Source of the DNA: Actinomycetota bacterium | GTDB taxonomy: Bacteria > Actinomycetota > Aquicultoria > Aquicultorales > Aquicultoraceae | DNA length: 64,000 bases | Assembly: GCA_018333515.1 (NCBI GenBank) | Contig: JAGXSZ010000022.1 | Coordinates: forward strand, 101,208 to 165,207 | Reading direction: 5' to 3' | Shown: positions 26,171 through 34,597 of the stretch, piece after piece | How the letters are laid out: every line of letters begins with the position of its first letter | Position numbering within the stretch: the first letter of the stretch is position 1 | Made by a program: the position numbers and the translations under genes | The notes under the pieces: generated by a model | Databases searched by the model: none | Seen by the model: only the letters and a program-made list of their open reading frames with translations | Told to the model about the DNA's origin: nothing

Positions 26171-27043
26171 CTAATCAAAGAAAGCGCCTCGCTCATCGTC
26201 ATCGGTCGATTCGCCGGGGCGTTCCCCTTCCCTGTCCTGCGCCGGCTTTTTGCGCGCGGACGGCCTCTGTGGTTGTGGCCCGTCTTCCGTGACCGGTTGC
26301 CCATTGTGCATCTTATACACGGTAAGCATAGCGACCGCGATCGCGGCGAAAACAATGACGGCTATCGCGGCGCTCGTCGTCGTCGATGTCTTTCCCGAAA
26401 CCCCCGGCTGCTGCTGAGCGGGTAGCTCGGATACCGACGGCACATTGGAACTCCGCTGATACTTAATTTCAAAATTCTGCTTTTGACCTACCGCGAGGAT
26501 CATCGGGGCTACGGAGATAAACTCGCCGCCTTTGGTCGACTCTGTGGGCGTGCTTGCGGGAGGCGACATTTTGAGATCCGACATCTGTGTGGGAACCCTT
26601 AAGTTAAAAGAAACGCGCTGTGCCTCATATCGCTGAATCCATTCAAAATTGAGTTCTCTTGCATTGCCGTCGAACTTCAAGCCCACCCATTGCGCTTCGA
26701 GTTGGCCAATGCGGCTCTTGGTCAGCGTAAAGACGACCTCATCGTAGTCGTCCTTAGGATTGGTCTTGTGCATTGCCTGGATATCATCGGAGGCCTCGCC
26801 GCCTAAAAGCTCACCGACCCAAAGCACCTTCATGTCTTTTGGAACGGCCATCTTGACTTCGATGGGCAGTGGGGTGTTTTCGGGAAATCGAATCCCCTGC
26901 AAAAAGAGGACCTGGTTAGTGTCATACTCGGGCCAAAGTGATAAGTGCAGTTCCTCGGGAACAGGTGCCGCCAAGGCAACCGTAGGGACAGCAGTTAAAA
27001 CGGCCGTCATCACAATGAGAATCAGCAGAAACTTCTTGTTCAC
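26171..27043 (-). CDS. exported membrane-anchored protein of unknown function
   Basis: About 291 residues. A signal peptide (FLLILIVMTAVLTAVPTVALAA) is followed by an extracellular beta-rich domain (EELHLSLWPEYDTNQVLFLQG), then a single membrane helix (AAIAVIVFAAIAVAMLTVY) and a charged cytoplasmic tail rich in Arg, Asp and Pro. Start choice: AGGAGG abuts an ATG at 27049, too close to use, and sits 6 nt before GTG 27043, so GTG is preferred. No family recognised. A 31-bp direct repeat lies 41-108 bp upstream. Confidence 0.7.
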   Translation of the reverse strand: MNKKFLLILIVMTAVLTAVPTVALAAPVPEELHLSLWPEYDTNQVLFLQGIRFPENTPLPIEVKMAVPKDMKVLWVGELLGGEASDDIQAMHKTNPKDDYDEVVFTLTKSRIGQLEAQWVGLKFDGNARELNFEWIQRYEAQRVSFNLRVPTQMSDLKMSPPASTPTESTKGGEFISVAPMILAVGQKQNFEIKYQRSSNVPSVSELPAQQQPGVSGKTSTTTSAAIAVIVFAAIAVAMLTVYKMHNGQPVTEDGPQPQRPSARKKPAQDREGERPGESTDDDERGAFFD

Positions 27044-27083
27044 GTACATCCTCCTAAAACCGGACATGCGACCACTTTCGCCG

Positions 27084-27151
27084 CATTGACGTATGCTTAT
27101 CGCCTACAGAAAGAACTATTCATTGACGTATGCTTATTGCCTACAGAAAGA
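27084..27151. repeat. 31-bp direct repeat, two copies
   Basis: A segment beginning CATTGACGTATGCTTAT and ending GCCTACAGAAAGA occurs at 27084-27114 and 27121-27151 with one mismatch (C/T), separated by 6 bp (37-bp period). It is placed in the promoter region of the exported protein gene (minus strand). It could be a paired operator or a simple duplication. Confidence 0.8.
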
Positions 27152-27330
27152 GCCATATGAATAAAATATAACACAGCCGATCACTAATTACTATGGGATG
27201 TAGTAATAGCGAACCTCGGGCTGCCACGTTTGGCTTGTCTATAGAGCAGCGCATTAAACATGGTTTTGACGAAATGCAATTAGAGTTATCCCGATGCTAG
27301 TCTCAGGACGAGTCCGTCCGAGGTCCGAGG

Positions 27331-28698
27331 TTAATCCATGTAGTCCCTGTGAACATTTCTTACCTGGTTTATGAGACTCGCGTTTCTTTTGAAGTAAGGA
27401 CGAAGGTTGCGCAGTGGATACTTTCTCAGCAACCTAAGTTTATCTGGAAGTAATACGGTCTTTGTGTAAAGCGCTACAAACTCTTGATAGAACTCATCTA
27501 CCGGCAATTTTGTGGGTAGCAGAGTATGGATAAAATCGTAATAATCATAGTTCTCAATTACAAGCTGCTCTTTCACTTCCTCATAAAAATCCGTACCAGG
27601 CAGAGGAGTCAAGACAGTAAACGTGAAAAGGTTAAGCTTGAGACCAAGGCAGTAGTTTCTGAATTCTCCAAAATCAGCCTTGTCGAAATCCTGTCTAACT
27701 ATAAAGCATGGGTTGATTTCCACATCCAGAGATTTAAGTACATTTATTGCATCAACGTTTGTCTTTATTGACGCGCCCTTTCGCATAGATTTAAGGTCTT
27801 TGTCACGGAAGAATTCTAGGCCCACACACACTCGCTCTAGCCCAATATCTTTCCATGTTTCGATTAAATCCGGATGTTTTGTAATAGTATCGCTTCTTCC
27901 GTAAAGACAATAGCGTTTCTTAAGTCCCTCTTTCTTAATAAGGTCGGCCAGTATCATCATTCTGTCTACATCAAGCAGGGATTCATCATCGGCAAAGAAG
28001 ATACAATCCTCTTCTATTTTACTAAGCTCTTCTACAATACACTCCGGTTTCCTTGTCAGGTACTGACCGTTCGCTATTTTCCATTGCGCACAATATTTGC
28101 ATCTGAACTTGCACCCTTTTGAGGTTCGAATAGAGGCAAGCGGCCTCAACCATTCAGTGAAATAGCTGCTTCTGTATGCTCTCGTAAGGCTTCTATCAGG
28201 GAAAGGAAAGGAGTCTAGGTCATCAAAGCCATCCTTCCTGTTTATAATAATCTTGCCGTCAGCACTATATGCTGTTCCTGGAATTCCTTCAACGTTTTTT
28301 CCCTGCTCTAGTCGCGATACCAATTCTCTAAATGCAAAAACGCCTTCACCTATGACGACCATATCTACAGATGGCACCATAAAGTCTTCCGGCAGAATGG
28401 TTGCATGATGGCCTCCCACCACTGTAAAGATTTTGTGGTTAAAAGCTTTAATCTTTTTAAAAAGCTCTTTAACAGTATTAACATGGACTGTTAAAGAAGT
28501 TATTCCTATAATATCCGGCTGAAAACTGTTAAGAGTTGTGTCAAAATTATCATCGATGCGCATGTCGAGGATTTTGACGTCGTGATCGTCCATAACGCCG
28601 GCAGCAACATACCCGAGTTCAATGGGCTCAAAAACTGCAGCTTCTTCACCACCGATAGCTTCAGCGGGTTTCTTGGGTTGAATTAAGAGAATTTTCAC
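27331..28698 (-). CDS. B12-binding-domain radical SAM protein
   Basis: A 455-residue enzyme of the BchE/HpnR-like architecture. An N-terminal cobalamin-binding-type Rossmann domain (about 1-140) includes VVGGHHATILPEDF. A radical SAM domain has the cluster motif CKFRCKYC (CxxxCxxC) near 198-205, followed by ADDESLLD and PLPGTDFYEEV. The usual DxHxxG cobalamin His is not apparent, as in several base-off members. Such enzymes catalyse difficult methylations or rearrangements on lipids, cofactors or peptides. It lies 128 bp downstream of the LuxI-like gene in the same direction and may modify its product (inference). Confidence 0.85.
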   Translation of the reverse strand: MKILLIQPKKPAEAIGGEEAAVFEPIELGYVAAGVMDDHDVKILDMRIDDNFDTTLNSFQPDIIGITSLTVHVNTVKELFKKIKAFNHKIFTVVGGHHATILPEDFMVPSVDMVVIGEGVFAFRELVSRLEQGKNVEGIPGTAYSADGKIIINRKDGFDDLDSFPFPDRSLTRAYRSSYFTEWLRPLASIRTSKGCKFRCKYCAQWKIANGQYLTRKPECIVEELSKIEEDCIFFADDESLLDVDRMMILADLIKKEGLKKRYCLYGRSDTITKHPDLIETWKDIGLERVCVGLEFFRDKDLKSMRKGASIKTNVDAINVLKSLDVEINPCFIVRQDFDKADFGEFRNYCLGLKLNLFTFTVLTPLPGTDFYEEVKEQLVIENYDYYDFIHTLLPTKLPVDEFYQEFVALYTKTVLLPDKLRLLRKYPLRNLRPYFKRNASLINQVRNVHRDYMD

Positions 28699-28826
28699 AG
28701 GAACACTCCTATAATTAACGCTGCGCTAAATGTGATTCGGCATCACAGTTACATCTTATAGAAAAGATGCCCAGGCATGGAAGCGATTAAGACAAACTTT
28801 GCTTATAATTCTCGTCAAAATATGAT

Positions 28827-29609
28827 TTAGAGTATCTTCGGCGGGTCGCCCTTCCCTCTGAAATCAAGGCCTTCCAAGAACCACTTATAAACATCGCCTT
28901 CGCGCTTCATAAGATTCGCGTAAGCTTGTTCGAGGTCTAATACGGCTGGATATGTTAACGCACCCTTATAGTGCTTGCCTTCGCCGATTATCTTAAAGGG
29001 AAAGCCTTGGAATCCTAATGCCCGTAGAAATCTCTTTTCAGCAACAGCATACCAATACCTAACCCTGTTCGAAATGCTCCACTGCCCCATAGCCTTATAT
29101 AGCCACTGAGCGACAGGATAGCTGTTTCTATGCGGATGCCTAAAACTATCACTCACGAGGAGCGACGATACCTCGGCACTGCTAGCCGATTTCCATGCGG
29201 GGATAAAATCCGGATATAGGTCATCCCTAAATTCATTAAATATCTGCAAACCAGCTTTGTCGGATGGCAGAATCAGCCGACTGCAGGCTTGAAGCTCGCC
29301 GTCTTCCGTAAAAACACCGAAGGGTATGGAGAATGGGTCATACTTATCATACTCCAGTTTCTTACCCGATTCTGGAGCCTCCGCCCATTGATATTTCTCC
29401 ACTCGCAACCGATAACGTAGTTCCTGATACCTCAGTACATCAATGGGGTTTTCAGTATTGATCATCCTAACGATGAAGGCTGACTCATTAAACATAAGCG
29501 GCCTGCTTGCCCGTCTTTTGGTTTTCTTGATCATAATGTCACTCTTTGTCATTTCACACTCGGATATGTGGCCTATATGTTTTTTCACTTCATAAACTAG
29601 AACGACCAC
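28827..29609 (-). CDS. LuxI/FeeM-like N-acyltransferase (autoinducer-synthase fold)
   Basis: A 260-residue GNAT-related protein with the pattern of acyl-homoserine lactone and N-acyl amino acid synthases. Key positions line up with LuxI: Arg65-Arg67 region, Trp75, ExDxxD (Glu86, Asp88, Asp91), Arg111 in ACSRLILP, Phe124 and Glu146. The normally invariant Arg104 of LuxI is Ser149 here (EVSS rather than ExSR). FeeM and exosortase-associated acyltransferases are alternative relatives. It likely transfers an acyl chain from acyl-ACP to an amine; the acceptor is unknown. The start is uncertain (Met20, at 29552, is possible). It sits in an AT-rich island between radical SAM and ThiF-like genes. Confidence 0.75.
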   Translation of the reverse strand: MVVLVYEVKKHIGHISECEMTKSDIMIKKTKRRASRPLMFNESAFIVRMINTENPIDVLRYQELRYRLRVEKYQWAEAPESGKKLEYDKYDPFSIPFGVFTEDGELQACSRLILPSDKAGLQIFNEFRDDLYPDFIPAWKSASSAEVSSLLVSDSFRHPHRNSYPVAQWLYKAMGQWSISNRVRYWYAVAEKRFLRALGFQGFPFKIIGEGKHYKGALTYPAVLDLEQAYANLMKREGDVYKWFLEGLDFRGKGDPPKIL

Positions 29610-30181
29610 ATAAAGCCATGACGCTATGAAAACGTCGAAGCTTCTCTTTATGGCTAACCTATGTCTTATTCAGTCATCCCTTCTGGTTCAAACAAGAATT
29701 TCTTGTCGACCGAATTGAGTTCAAGTTAAGAATATTTGTTTTATAATCGTACGATGTTCTGGTTCAAAAGCAGCGGTGAATTTCATCGACCAATACGATG
29801 CAAAGTTGGATTTATAGTGAGCTGTTCGCATTTTAATATAGTTATTATGACCATAGTATGCGTAAGTCCTGCATGTTGGCGCTTAAAAAACTAGTCTATA
29901 CTAATTTATCACATATGAATATGCAGATTAATAGTTCTTTGGTATGATTAATAATTTCAACAATCGCAGGACAAAATCATCACATAGCAGAATGCATATA
30001 TACGCAGTCGAATGTCTGCCAAACAAAGAAAACAGAATCGGGCGAGCGGAAAGAAGGCTCCCTGTGAGATAAATCGGCAGAACTTTTAGCACTAAAACGA
30101 ATGCCTGCTTGCGCTTATAGGATTTTCTGTCCGGCGTCAATTATTTCAATAAAAAACACTCATCTTTAGCATGCTTGCAGT
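29610..30181. other. AT-rich intergenic region upstream of the LuxI-like gene
   Basis: About 570 bp, clearly more AT-rich than the flanking housekeeping DNA. A 12-bp direct repeat TTCTGGTTCAAA occurs at 29681-29692 and 29757-29768 and could be a regulator site. A weak 70-codon minus-strand frame (29928-30140) with a TTG start lacks a ribosome binding site and is not called. Nothing else recognised. Confidence 0.5.
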
Positions 30182-30955
30182 TTAGAAGAGTTCGAAAAAA
30201 TCGACGGTCAGGTACGCCGGCACCGCAGGTAATTCCTTTATCTTAAGGATTTTCGATATTACGGCCATGAGCAATAATGATGCGGCAGCCATACAACCAA
30301 GACTTATTGCAGGTATGTGAACTTCTTGTTTGACGATTTTATCGACGAGTTGAGCCTCCACATATTGGGGAATTTGTGGACAGAACTTATCGGCAGGCAC
30401 GACGAAATCCTTTATTTCAGTTTCACTGGCATTTATCGGCAGACCGATATACTCGTGAAAAGTGACGCCATCGGGTTCAAAAACGAAGACTGTGGCACCA
30501 TATCCCAGAGCTTGGCCAGCCAACACAGTCTTCCCTGCATCTCGTGCAGCACTATGTAAATCAACCGAGTATTGCAACAGATTATACTCTATAGCGTTTA
30601 TCGCTATATCGACATCGACAAAAGACATGACGTTGTTCTTGGTCACGCCTTCAGACCATGTCTCAATATTTAGCTGCGGGTTAATTTTCAAGAGTTCTAC
30701 TTCGAAGATCTCCGCTTTATTCTTACCGTATGTTTCAATATTACTTAAGGCTTGCCGGTTTGAATTGCTAGGCTCAAAATGGTCAGGGTCGCTTATGTGC
30801 AACGTGCCGATTCCTAACCTTGCAAGCCTCTCAGCAGTTATGCCGCCGACACCGCCGAGACCCGCTATTGCGACGCTCGAGTTTTTCAACTTCATCTGCT
30901 GTTCGGCTGTGAACATGCCGATATTTCTGCGAAATAATTCATTGCCCCAATCCAT
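30182..30955 (-). CDS. ThiF/E1-like adenylyltransferase
   Basis: A 257-residue ThiF-family protein. The nucleotide-binding GLGGVG loop is at residues 32-37, an acidic residue follows the second strand (SDPD, about 55-58), and SNRQ at 65-68 supplies the E1-family Arg that contacts ATP. No pair of CxxC zinc knuckles is visible, unlike MoeB/ThiF. It does not match TcdA either, which has a different C-terminal half. Family members adenylate a carboxyl terminus (of a ubiquitin-like protein or small molecule). Its position near an acyltransferase suggests activation of a carboxylate for conjugation; the partner is not in the window. Confidence 0.85.
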   Translation of the reverse strand: MDWGNELFRRNIGMFTAEQQMKLKNSSVAIAGLGGVGGITAERLARLGIGTLHISDPDHFEPSNSNRQALSNIETYGKNKAEIFEVELLKINPQLNIETWSEGVTKNNVMSFVDVDIAINAIEYNLLQYSVDLHSAARDAGKTVLAGQALGYGATVFVFEPDGVTFHEYIGLPINASETEIKDFVVPADKFCPQIPQYVEAQLVDKIVKQEVHIPAISLGCMAAASLLLMAVISKILKIKELPAVPAYLTVDFFELF

Positions 30956-31135
30956 AATTACTCCAATCGTTTACTAGGGGAATCCACTCCATCGAAAATC
31001 ATAAAGCTTTTGTGTGTAGGCGGTTTCTTGAGTCGAATGTTCTTGTTGTCACCATCAATGCACTCTATGACTTATACTAACATGCCGATTGACCGTTCAA
31101 TAATAATACAGTAGCTTTCTTAGTGAAAACTGTAG

Positions 31136-31531
31136 TTAAATATGGGAAATAATTCGCTCCAAGCCGAACAGGATACCACTGTAAACCGACACCCACACCG
31201 CCACAAAGAGTACGCTGCTTAGTGTTGCAACAAGATAGTTAAACGGCCGCTTGTAGCCGAGCGCATGTATAAGAAAGGCTGTCGGCAACGCGCCTAAGAT
31301 GACTGCAGACGTCAGGATGCCTGTTGTTTTGCTAATTCGAATCACCTTTTGCACCGGCATACTAAGACGCTCCTGCCTATATAGCACTGTTTCCCGAAGT
31401 CTTTCGACAAAACGAAACTTTGTCTTAGTGTCGAGCGTAAAGATAATCGTATTCGCGAGCAGCGTAATTGTTGCAGCCAGTATTATAAATGACCAAAAGG
31501 GGTCTAGCAGTATCACTGAGGCTATAATCAA
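31136..31531 (-). CDS. small polytopic membrane protein, unknown
   Basis: As called (TTG start) it has 131 residues with hydrophobic segments at SFIILAATITLLANTIIF, TGILTSAVILGALPTAFLI and LVATLSSVLFVAVWVSVYSGIL. The frame stays open upstream to about 31,615 and encodes one more membrane helix (SIGTLGLAILGFIHGEALII) preceded by Lys-rich residues, but without ATG, GTG or TTG. Either an ATT start is used or the start codon is lost. No family recognised. It lies between the ThiF-like and GGDEF/HD-GYP genes, same direction. Confidence 0.5.
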   Translation of the reverse strand: MIIASVILLDPFWSFIILAATITLLANTIIFTLDTKTKFRFVERLRETVLYRQERLSMPVQKVIRISKTTGILTSAVILGALPTAFLIHALGYKRPFNYLVATLSSVLFVAVWVSVYSGILFGLERIISHI

Positions 31532-31615
31532 CGCTTCTCCGTGAATAAATCCCAGTATAGCTAGCCCTAAAGTCCCAATGCTCGCGGTTACCGTACTATT
31601 TTTAAAACTTTTAAT

Positions 31616-31934
31616 CTCTTGCTTGCCTGCCTATCCTAAATCACACTAAAACTACTTCCAATGCAATGCGGCTTGCGTGATCAGAAAATCGCTTTCCGCA
31701 TATCGGGCTATCCTATTTCAACATAGAATGCGGCTTGTCTGTGCAACCCAGAGTTATTGGCTTATCCATGGTCTTCCTTAGCCTCACCGAGCCTGACATA
31801 GACGCAACGGCATTAAGGTCGACATTATAAGCTTAGAATTTTTGAGTCTATTTTAGGTGCATCTGCGAGTATCGCCATCGGAAGCCTGCAATCGAGAAAT
31901 TTGTCGGCGTGTTGTGACGGCACATAAAATACGA
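31616..31934. other. intergenic region
   Basis: About 320 bp between the small membrane protein frame and the GGDEF/HD-GYP stop. It contains two similar pieces with AATGCGGCTTG (around 31661 and 31727), too short to interpret. Nothing else recognised. Confidence 0.4.
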
Positions 31935-34136
31935 TTAGGAACTCACGGCTTTTGCTACCGCATATTTACTCTCAGAGGCTTGACTCTTTTTGTCTGGAAA
32001 TAACTGCAGGAATACTTTAGCGATATTGGGGTCGAACTGAGTTCCAGAACATCTAGCGATTTCCGCTAGAGCATCCTCAATAGAGAGCGCTTTCCTGTAC
32101 GGTCTGTCTGTGGTCATCGCGTCAAATGTATCCGCAACTGCGAGAATTCTTGCTTCTAATGGAATCTCCTCGGCCTTCAGGCCATCTGGATACCCTTGAC
32201 CATCCCAGCGCTCATGATGGGCTCTGACGATTCCAACCATCTCTGTCAGGCTTGTCGACTGAATTATCTGGGCACTCATAATAGGGTGGCTCTCGATAGT
32301 ATACATCTCTTCGTCGGTTAATCTACTAGGCTTGTTTAAGATGGAATCCGGTATCCCTATTTTACCTACGTCATGCAACAAGCCGGCCATTCGAATTCTG
32401 TTGACAGTATCCTTACCGAGCCTCATATTCCTTGCTAGCCGAGTTGCCAACTTGCTCACACCTATCGAGTGCTGACGGGTATAAGGGTCTCTTGCATCGA
32501 CTGCTCTCGCTAGACTCGAAACCATATCGACTAAAGCAACCTCTTCAGCTTTTTTCGCCCGCTCTCCCGGACTCAAAGCCTTAACCGTTCTGGCATCATA
32601 TGCCGTTATCTTGTTTTTTCCATGCAGCTTACACCAATAGAGAGCACCCTCTGCGGTTTGTAACAGTTCTTTTTTGTTTTTGGCAAACTTCGGATAAGTG
32701 CTCAAGCCAATCGAAACAGTTATTTCGGCTATATCGAAGTCCGTGCTAAGTTTTTTATAGACCGCTTCTCGAGTAGCTTCCGCTATAATCATGGCCTCGA
32801 CCCCACTTGTGTTCGGCAATATTACCCCAAATTCATCCCCATTAAGCCTACACGCTTCGTCGTCTTCGCGTGTGTTTGCTAAAATTGTCTTTCCAATCAA
32901 CGTTAATAACGCATCCCCACGAGCATGCCCATAAGCGTTGTTGATTTTTGAAAACTCGTCTATATCGATGATCAATAGTGATACATTTTGATTCAATCTC
33001 TTGGCTTTGGCCACAGCACGGTCGAGCGCTTCATGGAAGTACCTATGGTTGTTGAGGCCGGTTAAGCGGTCTCTCATACTCTTGGCGAAGAGCGCGGCAT
33101 TATCGAGAGCAAGCTTATGATTGCGATAGACCGCCATAAGAATGATTATGGTAGAAACGGCAAACAATAACGGCAGCCCACCCGCGTAGCCATTTTTAAA
33201 ATGGAGAAGCCATGCTATCGGAATTGTCATAGTCGCAATGAACGGCAGGATAGTCGTGAATACAGGCTGTGCGCGCCGCGCTTGTTCACTAACAATGTCG
33301 CTCTTTTTTTTCATACAGCGCTCTTTCTTCCCAATGAAAGCCCCGGTTACCTCGTCAATCGCCGCAAAGGCAATGAGTATTGCCGTTATTCTAATGATTA
33401 TCATTGATATTAGATTGGTCTGGTAGCCTAATATGAAAGCCGGGATATCGGCTAAAATGCTCACGCCGAATGCGGCTATTAGGAGCACGGCAAATCCTTC
33501 AATATGATTCTCTAAGAGTTTGTGAGACGCGAATACTAGTGCTGCCAGAATCATAAAGTCGAGCGTAGGGTATGCAATAATAAATAAGCGCTCCATGAAG
33601 CTCGTGTTCGTTACCTCGTACCATAACCGCAATATTATAAGCTCATAGCCCAACATGAACATTGCCAACAGAGCCAGGGTCGTATTCGCGAAGAATTGCT
33701 TTTTTGCACGATCGAATGGTCGTCGTATTCTTGCCATACTCAGTATTACGCCGAACATTATCGGCACATAAGCAACACCGAACAAGTCTGCCAATGAAGG
33801 TGAGGGTATCCCCGAATAGCCGGGGGCTAGCATATACGCTTGCATGCAAACGATTCCAGAGAGCCAGAGAAACATACCGATTGACATCAAACGCCACAAC
33901 TTTTTATAGGAATCGCTGTTTTTTGCGGCCCACAGACAGGCCAAAAGCGTCATTGTAATCGGTATAGAGTAGATAATATTGACGACCGTATCGGTCAGCG
34001 GATTCCCGGTAGTAAACGAAAGTCGTGGTGAAACAAGAATAACGTGAGTTGCTAGCGCACCAAGATAAACCAGACCGGCTATACCTGCGATTAACCGTAT
34101 CTTCTTTCTTGCATCTTGCGTGAACTCTTTAGCCAT
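31935..34136 (-). CDS. membrane GGDEF + HD-GYP c-di-GMP signalling protein
   Basis: A 733-residue protein with an N-terminal sensor of roughly eight to ten membrane helices (to about 350). The GGDEF domain starts at RDRLTGLNNHRYF; its active-site loop reads LNGDEF (first Gly replaced by Asn), and a RxxD inhibitory site (REDD) lies five residues before it. The HD-GYP phosphodiesterase domain follows, with HSIGVSKLA, GLLHDVGKIGIPD and HHERWDGQGYP, all catalytic residues present. It may both make and degrade c-di-GMP; the intact HD-GYP suggests net degradation. It is the first gene of the AT-rich island's minus-strand run. Confidence 0.92.
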   Translation of the reverse strand: MAKEFTQDARKKIRLIAGIAGLVYLGALATHVILVSPRLSFTTGNPLTDTVVNIIYSIPITMTLLACLWAAKNSDSYKKLWRLMSIGMFLWLSGIVCMQAYMLAPGYSGIPSPSLADLFGVAYVPIMFGVILSMARIRRPFDRAKKQFFANTTLALLAMFMLGYELIILRLWYEVTNTSFMERLFIIAYPTLDFMILAALVFASHKLLENHIEGFAVLLIAAFGVSILADIPAFILGYQTNLISMIIIRITAILIAFAAIDEVTGAFIGKKERCMKKKSDIVSEQARRAQPVFTTILPFIATMTIPIAWLLHFKNGYAGGLPLLFAVSTIIILMAVYRNHKLALDNAALFAKSMRDRLTGLNNHRYFHEALDRAVAKAKRLNQNVSLLIIDIDEFSKINNAYGHARGDALLTLIGKTILANTREDDEACRLNGDEFGVILPNTSGVEAMIIAEATREAVYKKLSTDFDIAEITVSIGLSTYPKFAKNKKELLQTAEGALYWCKLHGKNKITAYDARTVKALSPGERAKKAEEVALVDMVSSLARAVDARDPYTRQHSIGVSKLATRLARNMRLGKDTVNRIRMAGLLHDVGKIGIPDSILNKPSRLTDEEMYTIESHPIMSAQIIQSTSLTEMVGIVRAHHERWDGQGYPDGLKAEEIPLEARILAVADTFDAMTTDRPYRKALSIEDALAEIARCSGTQFDPNIAKVFLQLFPDKKSQASESKYAVAKAVSS

Positions 34137-34307
34137 AATAAATACCTTAGACGCCTAAGACTCGTTTCCGCAGCATAATAGTACAGTGTAGAAGTTATCG
34201 GCGTATGGTAGAAATACTTTATATTCGTAAATCAGCGTCTCTCCAAATACAACCGGGCAAAAATATTAAACAGCAACGACTTCGCGGACTATTGTGGAAT
34301 TGCGGAC

Positions 34308-34341
34308 CAAAACAAAAACACCAGGCCTAAACCCGGTGTTT
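34308..34341 (-). terminator. intrinsic terminator of the 6S RNA / aspS transcript
   Basis: Minus strand AAACACC...GGTGTTT hairpin with inner GG...CC pairs, followed by TTGTTTT. It lies about 15 nt after the 3' end of the putative 6S RNA. Confidence 0.85.
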
Positions 34342-34354
34342 AATAAGTTATCGT

Positions 34355-34545
34355 TATTAGGAGCTCCGCCTTGCCGCTTCCCGAAATACATATTGAAGCC
34401 CGCGCGCACGCAGGTGGGTGATTGCCTGTCCGCTTTACAAGTCCCTAATCAAGAGGGCGTTTGTGCCGCCGGCAGAGTTAATCTCCCTATGTAATAGTGT
34501 TGGCTCAAATATACACTACGTTCCACGTACAAGGCAGAGCCAGAT
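34355..34545 (-). ncRNA. ssrS: putative 6S RNA (SsrS)
   Basis: About 190 nt between aspS and a terminator. A long closing helix is visible on the minus strand: CTCTGCCTTGT (34539-34529) pairs with GGCAAGGCGGAG (34375-34364) over 11 bp including G-U pairs. The 3' half has the 6S-like series CCCACCTGCG...CGGGCTTCAA...CGGG..GCGGCA.GGCGGAG, comparable to the E. coli 6S 3' half. Location supports it: B. subtilis 6S-1 (bsrA) also lies next to aspS. 6S RNA sequesters the housekeeping RNA polymerase holoenzyme in stationary phase. A covariance search was not possible. Confidence 0.62.
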
Positions 34546-34597
34546 TCTCTATATCTATTTTATCACAGCGCTCGCGCATTGTGTCAATAAATATCGT

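Noticed and set aside
29928..30140. 70-codon minus-strand frame between the ThiF-like and LuxI-like genes
   Set aside because: TTG start without ribosome binding site and no family resemblance; a small hydrophobic protein cannot be excluded.
30182..30955. Identification of the ThiF-like gene as TcdA/YrvM, given that bsrA lies between yrvM and aspS in B. subtilis
   Set aside because: The C-terminal half does not match TcdA and the gene is over 3 kb from the 6S candidate, inside an AT-rich island.
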